A stretch of DNA of 64,000 nt from assembly GCA_963971225.1 (NCBI GenBank), contig OZ020269.1, forward strand, positions 46,149,264 through 46,213,263. Direction: 5' to 3'. Numbering within the stretch: position 1 is the stretch's first letter; the number at the start of each line of letters is the position of its first letter. The notes below the pieces were generated by a model. The model was not told where the DNA came from and did not search any database. It saw nothing but the letters and a program-made list of their open reading frames with translations. The translations under genes were made by a program, and so were the position numbers. This document shows, piece by piece, positions 42,667-54,539 of the stretch. The stretch is from Melieria omissa. Taxonomy: Eukaryota; Arthropoda; Insecta; Diptera; Ulidiidae.

Positions 42667-43129
42667 CACGGAAAAGTTTAGAAGATAAATAGATTTGAAA
42701 GAGGAAATGTGCACTGAGACTAACGGAAAAGCTTAGTCAATTAATTGTTTCTACGTTTCTTGTTTCGTTATCTTAATATAGAAAGGCCGTTGATGAATCT
42801 AGGAGGATTTTCCTAAATGATGCGACACCGAGGAAGTTTGTGTTCGTTCTGCTTTTTATTTTCAACTCGTTCTTATTCTAAACCCAATCGCTTGTACATT
42901 GTTGCTAAGCATTGTTGCTAAACATTGTGTTGAAACATGAATATTTCACTCTGGAAAACAGTGTTGTTATAGGCCAAATGCAAAGGGTAAAAAAGGACAC
43001 AATATCGTTATAACCTTTAAAGACAATATATAAAAATTATGCACATTATACACGCGTATATTATAAATCTTAAATCTACAAGTTGGGGCGTGACCCAACA
43101 TCCCGGCGCCCTTGAAAGGTCTTTGACCT

Positions 43130-46100
43130 TCAAAGAGGTAATGCAGCCAATTTGTGAATTGGGCGTCGAATGACACCCTTCGCAGTCCGGACGTCGACTA
43201 CTCAAACCAATGAGTCTTTCCCTGGTACACAATTAACGATTCTGCCCAGCTGCCAGCGTTGCGGTGGTATGTTGTCATCATGGATAATCACCAACGTGTT
43301 GACTGGAACGTTCGGCTGAGCATCGGTCCACTTGGTGCGCATCTGTAGTTCATTCACATAGTCACGAGTCCATTTACGCCAAAACAACTGCTTGATACTG
43401 CTGACACAGGCCCATTTTTCAAGATGATTAATGTTAGTAGGAACATTGCGGTCCGGTAATGCCTTGAGCGCGCTGCCCACAAGGAAATGGCTTGGTGTCA
43501 GCGCCTCATAGTCACTCGGATCAGTAGAAAGTGGTGTGATAGGCCGAGAGTTGAGAATGGCTTCGACTTCGATGACCACTGTTGATAATTCTTCAAAAGT
43601 AAGCTTGGTGTTCATCAAGCTGCGATTGAGGTGGCCCTTGGCTGACTTCACGGCCGCCTCCCAAATACCGCCAAAGTGAAGTGCTCTGGGGGGTATGAAG
43701 TGAAAATTGATAAATTCATTTGAACAATATTTTACAATTGCATTCTGATTAGTATTATTAAACAGAAATGCCTTGATGTCTTCAAATTGATTACGAGCGC
43801 CAACAAAATTTGTTGCGTTGTCACAGAATATGTCGGATGGCAATCCTCGTCTTCCAATCATGCGCCTGAGTGATGCCAAGAATGCGTCTGTTGATAAGTC
43901 CGAGACGATTTCCATATGAATTGCCTTAGTGGCGAAGCAAATGAAGACTGCTATATAGGTTTTGCGCGGCGCCTTGCCTCTAATGCGCAGGTAGGTGTTG
44001 ACAGGGCCGCAGAAATCCATTCCACATCAAGCAAATGGCCGCGATGGAGTGAGACGTTCAGCGGGTAGATTTCCCATCATGTTTTGCAGCAGCTTCGGCT
44101 TGTATCGAACGCAGTGAACGCAACTTCTGACTACCCGTCGAACAATGTCTCTTGCGTTGATGATCCAGAACTCCAAACGAATTAAAGCAATGAGGGCCTT
44201 TGGCCCTGCGTGGTAGTTTTTTAGGTGCAGATGGCGCACGTAACATCTGACAAATTCGCATTTGCTGGGCAGCAAGATTGGATGCTTACAAGATGCCGGC
44301 AAGTCCGACAATTCAAGACGTCCGCCAACCTTTAATAACTCAAAGCCTTCAGTCAACTCCAAAAACGGATTCAGGTACTTCAGTGCGGTGGTTGTTGGCG
44401 CGTTGCGCTTGAGCAAACGAATGTCATCGGCAAAGTAATGTTTTTGTATGTTCCAAATTATGCATCGAAAGGCATGCTGCAACTCTTGAGGGGAGGGGGA
44501 CTCTGTTTCAAATGTGCCGTTCAGGCCTTTGTTGAAGCGCCGATAGCCGCGAAAGATCCAGGCGATAACACGCAAACATTGCATGTGAGAACTATATTTA
44601 TCAATCACCTCCAAAATGTAATTAGCCTCCACAGTCGCTTTAAATACTGATTTCCTCTGCTCCTTGTTGATTTCTTCGAAGTCTAATTTATTGCATTCAG
44701 TTGCAGGCCATTTATCTGCGTCTAGATTTAGAAATGAAGGTCCGGTAAACCATATAGATTTGTTAAGACATTCAGCTGTGCTGCCTCTGGAGACGATGTC
44801 TGCTGGATTGCAGTGTGTCGGGACATGTCTCCACTGTGCGTCTGCGGTTAGCTCCTGTATTTCGGACACTCTATTGCCAACAAATGCCGAGAGCGTGACC
44901 GAATGCGATCTAAGCCAATGCAACACAATTTGCGAATCTGTCCAAAGAAAAACACTTGTACTTTTAAATAATGGTTTGATTTTGTTGTGGAGTCGAGCCA
45001 GTAGAAGTGCGCCACAAAGTTCGAGCCTTGGGAGTGATTGTCGTTTGATTGGCGCTACTCTAGATCTTGCTGTGAGGAGGTGAACGCGAACGTTGCCGAG
45101 TTCGTCTGTCATACGAGTGTAAATGCCGCATCCATATGCACGAATCGATGCGTCGCAAAATCCGTGAAGCTGGATCGAGTGAGCCTTCGCGATGAGACAG
45201 TACCGAGGAATGGAGAAAATAGAAAGAGATGAAAGGCTAGTGAAGATTCTGAGGAACTGACTCATCCCAGTCTAACTTCAGCAGCCATAATTCCTGTAAT
45301 ATTATTTTAGATGTAATTATGATTGGTGCTAACAGTCCTAGTGGATCGAAAAGTGATGATGCAATCGAGAGAATTGAACGTTTCGTAACACGCTTACTGA
45401 GATTAGGTTTCAGCTCGAAAGACGGTAAAAACACGTCCTGATCTTGGTCCCATTTGAGTCCCAATGCACTAGTAACTGAAACTGAATCGAGGTTCATATT
45501 TTTAGTAGTTGTGTCATCCCTGAACGCCTGATGGTTTGAGTGCCATTTTGCTAGCTCAAGTCCTCCCAATTTCAATAGTTCTCTTACTTCGTATTGCACA
45601 TGACGTAAATCATCCAAAGAATCTGCACCGCATAACAAGTCGTCGACGTAGAACGAAGTCTTAACAATCTTTGCACCGGTCTCGAATTGGGATTCGTGCT
45701 GGTCAGCTAAGTAAAATAAACTTCGCACAGCGAGATATGGAGCAGCAGCCATTCCATACGTGACGGTGTTGAGTTGGAAAGTACGAATTTCCATGTCAGG
45801 TGAATTCCTCCAAAGGATGTATTGGAATCTTCGATCCTCGGGATCGACCAACACCTGCCTATACATTTTTACAATGTCAGCGGTAATAGCGAAACGATGG
45901 AGACGAAAGCGTAAGAGTAGCATAAACAATTCCGGTTGAAGAGTGGGCCCAATCATCTGCATGTCATTTAGAGATTTTTGTGAGGTTGTACGACACGAAG
46001 CGTCGAAAACAACTCTTAGTTTGGTTGACGTACTACTTGGTTTTAATACACAGTGGTGCGGAATGTAATAGTGAGGCTCATTTAGATTTGGTTCAGTCAC

Positions 46101-48006
46101 AGCGGTCATATGTCCCAGTTTCTCGTACTCTTGCATGAATTCGACGTATTTAAACTTAAGATCGGGTGAACGCGATAAGCGATGCTCTAGTGCGATGAAT
46201 CTTCGTAATGCTGTGGTGTAGGAACTTCCTAAACAACTGGGGTCATCCTTAAATGGCAACTTGACGACAACTCTTCCCTCAACCGTTCTATGAACTGTTT
46301 CGGTGAACAAGCGCTCGCAAGTATGTTGCTCACGTGACCACACGTCTGGTGCGGCTATGAGTTCCTCCAGCTTCCACAGACGTTCCAAATTTTCGTCAAT
46401 CGAATTGTGATGAGTGAGAAGGCAAGTAGAGTTTTGTGTGACGGAATTTTGATAGCGACCGGAGACTACCCAACCTAATACGGTCTTTTGTAATAATGGT
46501 AAATGGTTGCCAAGTTTGATTTGTCCAACTGACAGGATGCTAAAGAAGCTCTCTGTGCCCAGAAGTAAATCAATTCGCTTTGATTTGTAGAATTGCGCAT
46601 CAGCGAGTTCAATGTTCGGTGGTAAATTCCAAGATGAGATGTCAATTTCAGCTTCCGGTTGGTATGCGATGTGTGGAGTAATACAAAATGTCAATGGGAG
46701 TTCGAATGCAGTACAATGAGAATTGATGGTCGTCGAAGTTTTGTATTTTATGTTCGTGGATGAATTGCCAATGCTGTGCACCTCGACATTATGCTTGGCA
46801 CGGCGCAGCCGCAGCTTTTGAGCGAAGTCGTCGGTCATAAAATTTAACTGGGAGCAGGAGTCCAGAAGTGCTCTGCCCAGCCTATAGCAGCCTGAGTAAT
46901 CTTGAACGAGAACCATAGCGGTAGCGAGAATGACGTTGTCGGTTGAGGCAGTGTCCAAATGAGTGTGCGTCACAGCACCCCTTGGAGTAGAAGGCACAAA
47001 TGACGAGGGGGATGTTTGGAGCACTGATGAACGATTGGGCGAAGTGGTTTCAGTTGGGGTCGATTCGGTGTAGCGGTGCAGCATGCTATTATGCTGACGC
47101 GCGCAAACCTTACAGCGGTGTGTAGATGGACAGTTTGAGAGTTGATGTCCCTTTGACAAACAGTTAATACAAAGTCTTAGTTTCTTCACATGCTCGAAAC
47201 GTTGAGCAACTTCTAAATCCTTGAAGCGATCACAACTGTGGATTTTATGGTTGGCATTCAAACAGATTGGGCACGACGATTTCGCGCAGGCGAATGAATA
47301 GTTGTTGTTTGACTTCCCTTGTTTCGAAGTTGATTGTGAATTGTTGCGATGTTCGTTGTTGTTGGTGTGAGACCTTTCGAGTGACTGTAAGTATTGACAA
47401 TGTCTTTCTAAAGTTTGTGTGCAGTCACTCCAAGTTGGTAGGTTTTGAAAGTTTAAGGATTCCTTCCATTTTCGCCTAGTTCCTTCATCACACCTTTGCA
47501 TTACCAGGTGTGTGAGCATAGCCTGTGATATTTCCTTGTCACTGCCTAAAGATAGCAAAGACCCATAGAGAGCAGAAGCGTTGTCAACCAGGCTTCGTAA
47601 TTGATCAGCGTTCGATTTCGAAACGACTGGCAAGTGAAATAGTGCTGTTATGTTTTCCATAAATATCAGTGTGTTATTATCATATCGAGCCCTTAGCCTC
47701 TCCAAGGCCTTGGGGTGATTTTCGTTAGTAATTTGGAATGCCTTCACGGTTTGCAATGCAGGGCCTTGAAGACATGTGAGTAGGTGATTAAATTTTTCCA
47801 AATTGGATAGGCCTGCCTCTCTATCTATGATCTGATTGAAGGACGTTATGAAGTTTTTGTATTCGGAATACCTGCCACTAAAGGTTGGCAGTTTTAAGAC
47901 CGGAAGTTTCGCGTTCATGATTGGCATTATGCACGTGGAGTCGGACATGCTAGTGCTGTGAAGATCTTCCCCCAATTGCGACTGAATGGCTAGTTTGGCA
48001 CTAATA
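43130..48006 (-). pseudogene. BEL gag C-terminus and pol, broken
   Basis: Gag and Pol run as one frame here without a stop between them. Features in order: DUF1759 capsid region (PTFSGRYSEYKNFITSFNQI), zinc knuckles (CPICLNANHKIHSC; CINCLSKGHQLSNC), protease with LLDSCSQ, reverse transcriptase with ITADIVKMYRQV and YVDD, RNase H with HGFCDAS, and integrase with an HHCC finger, MDFCGP, DNATNF and GGIWEAAVKSAKG. Breaks: a frameshift near 45245 (between reverse transcriptase and RNase H), an in-frame TGA at about 44024-44026 just before the integrase core, and another TGA at about 43199-43201 near the C-terminus. The natural end would be the TGA at 43130-43132. Confidence 0.9.
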
Positions 48007-48008
48007 TA

Positions 48009-49613
48009 CACTCTGTTGCAAAATTATACGAACATTTAATTTTTTTAATTTAAACGATTATTTTGAAAATCTTGGAGAAATTTTGTTCCATGAAATACTT
48101 GTATGGGTAAGTACAGTGGTGTGTTTAAATTTCGTTTCAATAACTGTAACTTAAGGGTACTTTTTTGAACATTAATCGAAAAATTTCAAAAATTTAGTGT
48201 TGCAAAATTATACGAACGTTTCTGTTTATGCATAAAAACGTAAATTTTTCGCGAAACTGTGTAAAAATTAAACTTGTAGCATCAATTTAAGAGTTTTTTA
48301 ACAAAACTAAAAATATGCCAAAAGGAAAATGATTGACGGATTTTGAAAAAGGACGGATCGAAGGCATGAAAAGTGCGGGAACATCCATAAGATAAATAGC
48401 TCGCTATATTGTTAGAAGTGCTTGGCTTGTATCCACTTTTTTAAAAAATCCTGATGGGTACGACGGCAAAAAAGGACAAGGAAGGAAAAAAAAGTTAAGT
48501 GAACGGGACGAACGAAAAATAATGAGGACAGCAAGCAACATAACAAAAAGCTGCCGCTTTCTAGTTACGCTTTCCTCAACCCCAGTTAGTCGCCAAACGG
48601 TATGGAGGACAATAAAATACGCTGATTACATCAAACGCTTAAAAATTATGTCTACGTCACGATTATTGAAGCGTCACAAGGACATTAGCATGCAGTTTGC
48701 TGAAAAAAGCAATGAACTGACAGGACTTCGGTAAATAACTTCAAAAATTGTTTGGTTCCCAAATTATCCTTTAATTTTGTTATGCAGATAATCTTTTCGA
48801 ATGAAAATAAATTTAATCTGGATGGTCCAGATGATTTTAATGGATATTAGCATGACATTAGAAAAGAACGAAAATTTTGTTCGCCCAGAAATTTTGGAGG
48901 TGGTAGCTTAATGGTTTGGGGTGCGTTTACTGCAGAGCAAACTTTGTACCTTCAGTTTTGTTCCTTCCTGATTAAAATTTCCGACTACATAACAGTCCGT
49001 CAAAGCAGTCCCATCCATTTCCTCAACGCAACGAAAAAGAAACTGGTGTTTCCAACAGGATAACGCAGCCATACACACTAGCAAGAAAATAATTGCATGG
49101 TTGAGGGCGAAATCCGTACGTGTTCTGGAGTGGTCAGCGTGTTCGCCGGACCTTAACCCCATGGAAAATATTTGGCGTATATTGGTTCGCCAGATTTATG
49201 TCGCAAATCGGTAATTCAATAGAACTGACGAGTTACAAATGTAAAATTTAGAAGCCTAGTCCAACGTGGACCAAAATTTATTACAAACTTTGTTTTAAAG
49301 TATGAAAAAAATAGGAATTTTTGAACTAATTAAAGCAAAAGGGTACCAAATAAATTACTAAGATAAAAAACCTCTTACTTTCTTAATTTTTCTTTTCTTT
49401 TAGGTTAAAAATTGAAGTGTTCGTATAATTTTGCAACAAGTCATTTCAGTATTTTTTCTTTTCTGAAAGTAATTATTAGAACTACTTCACTTTTAGTTCG
49501 CAAAAATGATCTTGATCTTTTTAAATATTCATAGAAGAAATTTTTTTAAAACATATCTTGGCTCTCGACTTATTGACGATTTTTGAGTGTTCGTATAATT
49601 TTGCAACAGAGTG
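48009..49613 (+). mobile_element. Tc1-like element with IR/DR ends, 1605 bp
   Basis: It is flanked by TA (48007-48008, 49614-49615). Inverted repeats begin CACTCTGTTGCAAAATTATA. The motif GTTGCAAAATTATACGAAC recurs about 190 bp inside the left end (about 48203), and its reverse complement about 170 bp inside the right end (about 49418). A decayed transposase reads on the plus strand from about 48315: a helix-turn-helix region at 48522-48734, then FNLDGPD, GGGSLMVWGAF, QQDNAAIH and SPDLNPMEN, with Asp and Glu 34 residues apart. Several stops are present. It is younger than the BEL element it sits in. Confidence 0.9.
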
Positions 49614-49615
49614 TA

Positions 49616-49846
49616 TAAATCTTCTAAGTCGGCACGGCAACTGTCGTCGACATCCAATTTTTCGATACTTGCTTGTACTGTGAGAATTTGTTTGAAGTAG
49701 GCTTCTAAAATAGCTAACCTACACTTCAATTCAGCGGATGAAAGAGTCTTCCCCTCCCCTCGTGCATTGCCTTCGACAATGTTCTTGATACGGGAAATGC
49801 TTTTCTTCGTATTAGCACGTTGTTGCTTAAGTTCCTCAAGTGACAT
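49616..49846 (-). pseudogene. BEL gag N-terminal part, cut off by a Tc1 insertion
   Basis: The ATG at 49846-49844 opens a Lys- and Glu-rich helical start (MSLEELKQQRANTKKSISRI) typical of BEL/Pao Gag. The coding sequence is interrupted at a TA by the Tc1-like element 48009-49613 and resumes at 48006 in the same frame. The insertion alone therefore explains this break. Confidence 0.85.
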
Positions 49847-50869
49847 TTTGATAAATATGTGTTGAGAACTAATACGACGATTGAATAGAATGTAGCGAAC
49901 TTAGTGCTGAATGATTATGGTACTGCAGTGGCAAATGTAGATGCGATGACGAGTGAAAACGATGAGTAAAATGAAATCGAAGTGTGCGAATAAGCATGTG
50001 GCTGCGAGCGCCGACGAAGAAGCGAGAAGTGCGCAGCTGCAACGAATTGGATGTGTAGACACGGCGACGCGCAACGACGAAAGCGAAAGTATGAAGTATG
50101 CGCAGCGCTGTGAGCGAGTTCAACGAGAAGTGCTGGCTAGAATATGCAGCGGCGAGACAAATGTATGTGCGTGTGCGCAGCGACGAAAATGCGAGAAGTG
50201 TGCAGCTGCAACGAGTTTGGATGTGTAGCCACGGCGATGCGCAACGACGAAAGCGAATGTATGAAGGTATGCGCAGCGCTGTGAGCGAGTTCACCGAGAA
50301 GTGCTGGCTAGAATATGCAGCGGCGAGACAAATGTATGTGCGTGCGCGCAGCGACGAAAATGCGAGAAGTGTGCAGCTGCAACGAGTTTGGATGTGAGAC
50401 ACGGCGATGCGCAACGACGAACGCGAATGTATGAAGGTATGCGCAGCGCTGTGAGCGAGTTCAACGACAAGTGCTGGCACCTGCACTGGTGGCGTGATGA
50501 TACGAGCGAGTAGAACGAAGAAGGAACGGGAAAAATGTCACTCAAGGGCACGTATGGCGTGATGCGGCCGTGTGCCTGGTTATGAACGACTCCCTCGGTG
50601 GCCCGATCAGGGGTAGAGCAATATATGAAATATGTGTAATGGCTAATATTACCGAATCCAATGGGAACTTGTGGTCCTTAGTTGCTGGCTTTTCGAGCTC
50701 CAACGGCGACAATACGGCAATGGTGCAGGACCTCGTACCTGTTCAGCGACGACAACAGCGACCGCCAAAGTATTTCAGCAATGAATTCCTTTATATTGTC
50801 CCGCGAAGACGGCAGCAGATAGCAACGATCACACAGAAAAAAACTTTACAAATTTGTGTGCGAGATCGT
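49847..50869 (-). other. Long BEL leader with tandem repeats
   Basis: About 1 kb between primer-binding site and gag ATG. At about 50040-50500 it holds about three tandem units with starts at 50098, 50269 and 50449 (ATGCGCAGCGCTGTGAGCGA). Unit lengths are 171 and 180 bp, both divisible by three, so frames stay open on both strands without meaning a gene. 50520-50869 is single copy. Confidence 0.75.
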
Positions 50870-51204
50870 GCCCCACGTTGGGCGCCAAATGATGAATCTA
50901 GGAGGATTTTCCTAAATGATGCGACACCGAGGAAGTTTGTGTTCGTTCTGCTTTTTATTTTCAACTCGTTCTTATTCTAAACCCAATCGCTTGTACATTG
51001 TTGCTAAGCATTGTTGCTAAACATTGTGTTGAAACATGAATATTTCACTCTGGAAAACAGTGTTGTTATAGGCCAAATGCAAAGGGTAAAAAAGGACACA
51101 ATATCCTTATAACCTTTAAAGACAATATATAACAATTATGCACATTATACACGCGTATATTATAAATCTTAAATCTACAAGTTGGGGCGTGACCCAACAG
51201 CCGT

Positions 51205-51496
51205 ATTTACTATTTTTGTTACTTTGCAGGAAAAGCAAAAAACTTAATAAAAATTAGACTTCTGCAGTTAGGTTTTTTAAATGCAGTTTTTTGTTAAAAA
51301 CACTAAGTATATTAATGCTGTGACTTTTTATTCTAAATTTTAAATTCTTCATTAAATAGTGTTAGATTAGCCTTTTTGTGAGTGATTTTGCTGAAAGTTA
51401 ATGTCACATAGGGCTTTTTGTTATAAGTGTAAAACAAAACATATTGATTGATATTGATAAAGCATTTCATTCCAAGCAGGTTATCTATACTTTTGG
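51205..51496. other. AT-rich spacer
   Basis: No gene. It is host DNA on the other side of the BEL insertion and would be IntS1 intron if the gene is continuous. Confidence 0.4.
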
Positions 51497-51897
51497 TTGG
51501 TTGGTTGTAGTAGCTGCCTCTGTATGAGACACACTCAGGCCTATATGACCCGGTGTGATACCACAAATTCCACCCGTTTGAAATGTGTATGCAACACTGT
51601 TTTTTTTAACATGTGATACAACACACATTTCAAACGGATGGGGAAAGGGAGGGAGGGGACCCACAGTTTAACGCCGAATCCTAACGGCAGCTTTTTTTTT
51701 GGCAATTTTCCTTTCACACTTTGAGTTTATGCCATTGCCTACCAAGAGCGCACTTGTGCGATTCTTGTAATTCTCATCAGATTCATGTGGATAGCGATAG
51801 AAGTAGACGAACGCTTTACCAGCCCAAGCTAGGAATCGAACCTAGGGCCTCGGTATGAAATGCGTGCTACCCGCTGGACTATCGAGGCCGGCCTACA
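51497..51897 (-). mobile_element. tRNA-derived SINE, family A, copy 2
   Basis: Reverse-oriented relative of 14404-14810. The head is at about 51897 (GATAGTCCAGCGGGTAGC and box B GGTTCGATTCC on the minus strand) and the tail of CCAA-type repeats at about 51497-51507. A T-run and small indels separate it from copy 1. Target-site duplication not clear. Confidence 0.8.
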
Positions 51898-51965
51898 CTA
51901 TTATTATAAAAAAACCCAATGTGACGTGCTTTTTGGATCCACAATCAGGCAAAAACCACTGAACC

Positions 51966-52897
51966 GATTTGGATGAAATAAGCACGAAATCATTTTTTGT
52001 GTGGGGGGAATGGTACATAGGCTTTATGACATTGACCCCGCGCCCCTCTTTCGATCACTGTGGTAACAAAACTCATCTATGATATGCTTTTGTAAGAAAA
52101 TACGGGTATCAAACGATTCAGAGTGTCATTGCGATAAATATGGGCATTAATATAATCGGCCACGAACACTTTCCGCGCGTACTAAACTAACATAAAGTTA
52201 CATTACATGTTTTTTAAATAAATATTCATATGAAATGATTCTGTTTCGTAGGGTTAGATACAGCCTATATAATATTGACTACGCCCACCTGATTCGCCTT
52301 CTCGCTACGCCCACTGTAATGACAAAACAGCTATGGTATATTTGTCAAAGCAATATGAGTGCCAAAGGAATCAGCAAGTCATTGCGACAAATATACAGTG
52401 CGTTTCAAAATAAAAATTGCTAATTAAACTCAAAAAAGAAGGTATAGTAATGAATTATATATAATTTCTGAAAGGCTGTGCAAATATCTTTTTCGCATTA
52501 TTATGATTTGGATGAAATAAGTACCAAACGATTTTGTCTGTGTGGGAATAGTACATAGGCTATATAATAATGGGCACGCCCACCTTTAACGCGCTCTGTA
52601 GTAACAAAACTCAACTATGGCATACTTTTGTAGGGCAATGTGGTCAACAAACGATTTAGCGTGTCATTGCGGCAAATATAGGCTCTATAGATTCGGCGTC
52701 CTCCCTTTCCGCGCCCACTAAACTAACACAACAAAGTGGCAGTACATGTCTTCAAAGCAATATTAATAACAAATGATTCTATGTTTCATAGGGGTAAACA
52801 CAGTTTATAACATGCTGACCTGACCTAACGCGTCTCCCTTCTACGCTCACCATAGGGACAGAAAACAGCTATGGTATACTTTTGTAACATAATATAG
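51966..52897. repeat. Higher-order tandem repeat
   Basis: A block of about 390 bp at about 51966-52352 recurs at about 52505-52897 (offset 539 bp). Each block consists of three related units of roughly 120-135 bp that share motifs such as GATTTGGATGAAATAAG or CAAACGATT, a CGCCCAC-like centre, ACAAAAC and CTATGGTATACTTTTGTA. No reading frame. Origin unknown; a satellite-like or Helitron-like source is possible. Confidence 0.65.
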
Positions 52898-53470
52898 GTA
52901 TTAACCGATTTCAATAAGGTAGCATTAGCTGTACCGCATTACTGACGTTTTTGTGTTAAATTTAAGCAACCATAGGCTTTCTGAGAGTCACATCAAGTCA
53001 CTCTGTGTAGACCAAAATAAAAAAAAATTCAAGACACAAACAAAGTCAATATAATCGCGAAACTAGGGGCCAAATGTAGTAAAACTGCGTTGTTAGTTTT
53101 TATTTCTGACGTCAGGATTGTTTTTTAACCCTAGTGTGTGTGCTTAAAAGAGCACTCATACCCATGTGATGCGGTACAAAGAGACGAAGAGGTATTGAAA
53201 AAGTCATTTTAAAACTTTATCCTTCAATACCCTTGGAAATTTCCAATAGTTTTTTTTTTTAAAAAGCAGTAAGGACTAATATGTTCACTACTACAGTCTT
53301 TAATTTCGTCCTTCTAACTTTGTTAGTTTAAGATATTACAAATGTCATACTTCTCTCGATAGGATATGGATAGTTTCAATATAATTAAGGATGCTGAAAT
53401 CGTATTTATAGAACCATTTTTGCACTTACAAATAACAAACTGACCATATGATAAATTGTTTAAATACTTT
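52898..53470. other. AT-rich spacer, nothing recognised
   Basis: No convincing frame and no repeat seen apart from homopolymer runs. Confidence 0.4.
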
Positions 53471-54539
53471 AATTGCGGAGGTCCATAACAAAATTCAATA
53501 ATTCCACCAGAACAATTTTTTGGATAAACGAATAAACTTAATTAAAGTCAGTAGGATACATTTTTTCTTTTAAATAGCTGTTGTGGTATAATAGTTTTCT
53601 AGGAACAATACAAATCATAAATAAATTGATTTATTTGGCAGTAAATTTTTTAGTTATTTCAAAAACAAATTTGGAAATGTTGCGTTTTGGTCCGATACAT
53701 AGTATTTATTTCACTTTGTGATGAACCCTACGGAGATGTTGCGTTTTGATATGAACTAGGTTTGGAATTGTGGCTTTTTGCTTTGAATAACATAGAAATT
53801 AAATCGTTTCGATTTGAATTGTTGAAGTTTCATTACATTACACAAGTACATTCAAGTATTACAAAAGTATATGAGTATTCAAGTACTAGAAAAAATCAAC
53901 ATTATAGCGTTATATCTCATTCCAGTATCGTCCTCCAAAAAGTCACATAAGGTTATATCATCGGTTTCATTGAAACTATTTCCTTCTACGTCTAAAATTC
54001 TAACCCCGAAATGTTTGACCACTGTTGGCCATAATGTTTTTCCAATGGTTGAACAATATCTTTCTTCTTTTCTAAATTAATTGCAACACCAAGAGGAATT
54101 CAATCAAGCAAACGAGGGGGTATTTTATCTCCTTTAAGATAGCTGGTAAATTTTTCGTTGCCTTCAATTTTGTAAGATTCAAAAATTTTGGCTATACATT
54201 GCTTTTGCTGATTTGTGGAGAGATAAAAGTATATTATTTTCATAATACATATGTATGCCGTTTATAGGACGGCAATATTTTGCCAACATTTTTAAATCCT
54301 TAAGGTGCCCATCCTTACCTAAAATCTTAACTGGCCCGTGCACAGAATACATTTTGTGATAATCTTCTCAACACCTTTCAACACGCCGAAATTGTGAAGT
54401 TACCATAACAATAAATTTAAATTTTCTACAATAAAATAAATAAAATAAGAAAAAAAATTAATTTATATCATTGACTTGTCACTAATATCTCGAAGTTATT
54501 TATTGCATACATATGGAATTGTTTCATTTTGGTCTGAAC

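Larger units (their letters stand above)
42791..51199 (-). mobile_element. BEL/Pao retrotransposon in the IntS1 upstream region, with Tc1 insert
   Basis: 8409 bp in total. The LTRs are 310 bp (3' LTR 42791-43100, 5' LTR 50890-51199), starting TGTTGGGTC on the minus strand. I see two differences between them. A perfect 5-bp duplication GCCGT flanks the element (42786-42790, 51200-51204). The primer-binding site at 50870-50887 (plus strand GCCCCACGTTGGGCGCCA) matches the 3' end of insect tRNA-Lys(CUU). AAGGGCGCCGGGA precedes the 3' LTR. It lies 134 bp upstream of the IntS1 splice acceptor and in the same orientation, so its poly(A) signals could affect the IntS1 transcript if this is intronic. 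Confidence 0.92.

Noticed and set aside
49869..50486. 205-codon frame on the minus strand as a gene upstream of BEL gag
   Set aside because: It lies in the tandem-repeat leader. Repeat lengths divisible by three keep frames open on both strands, and there is no domain and no good ATG.
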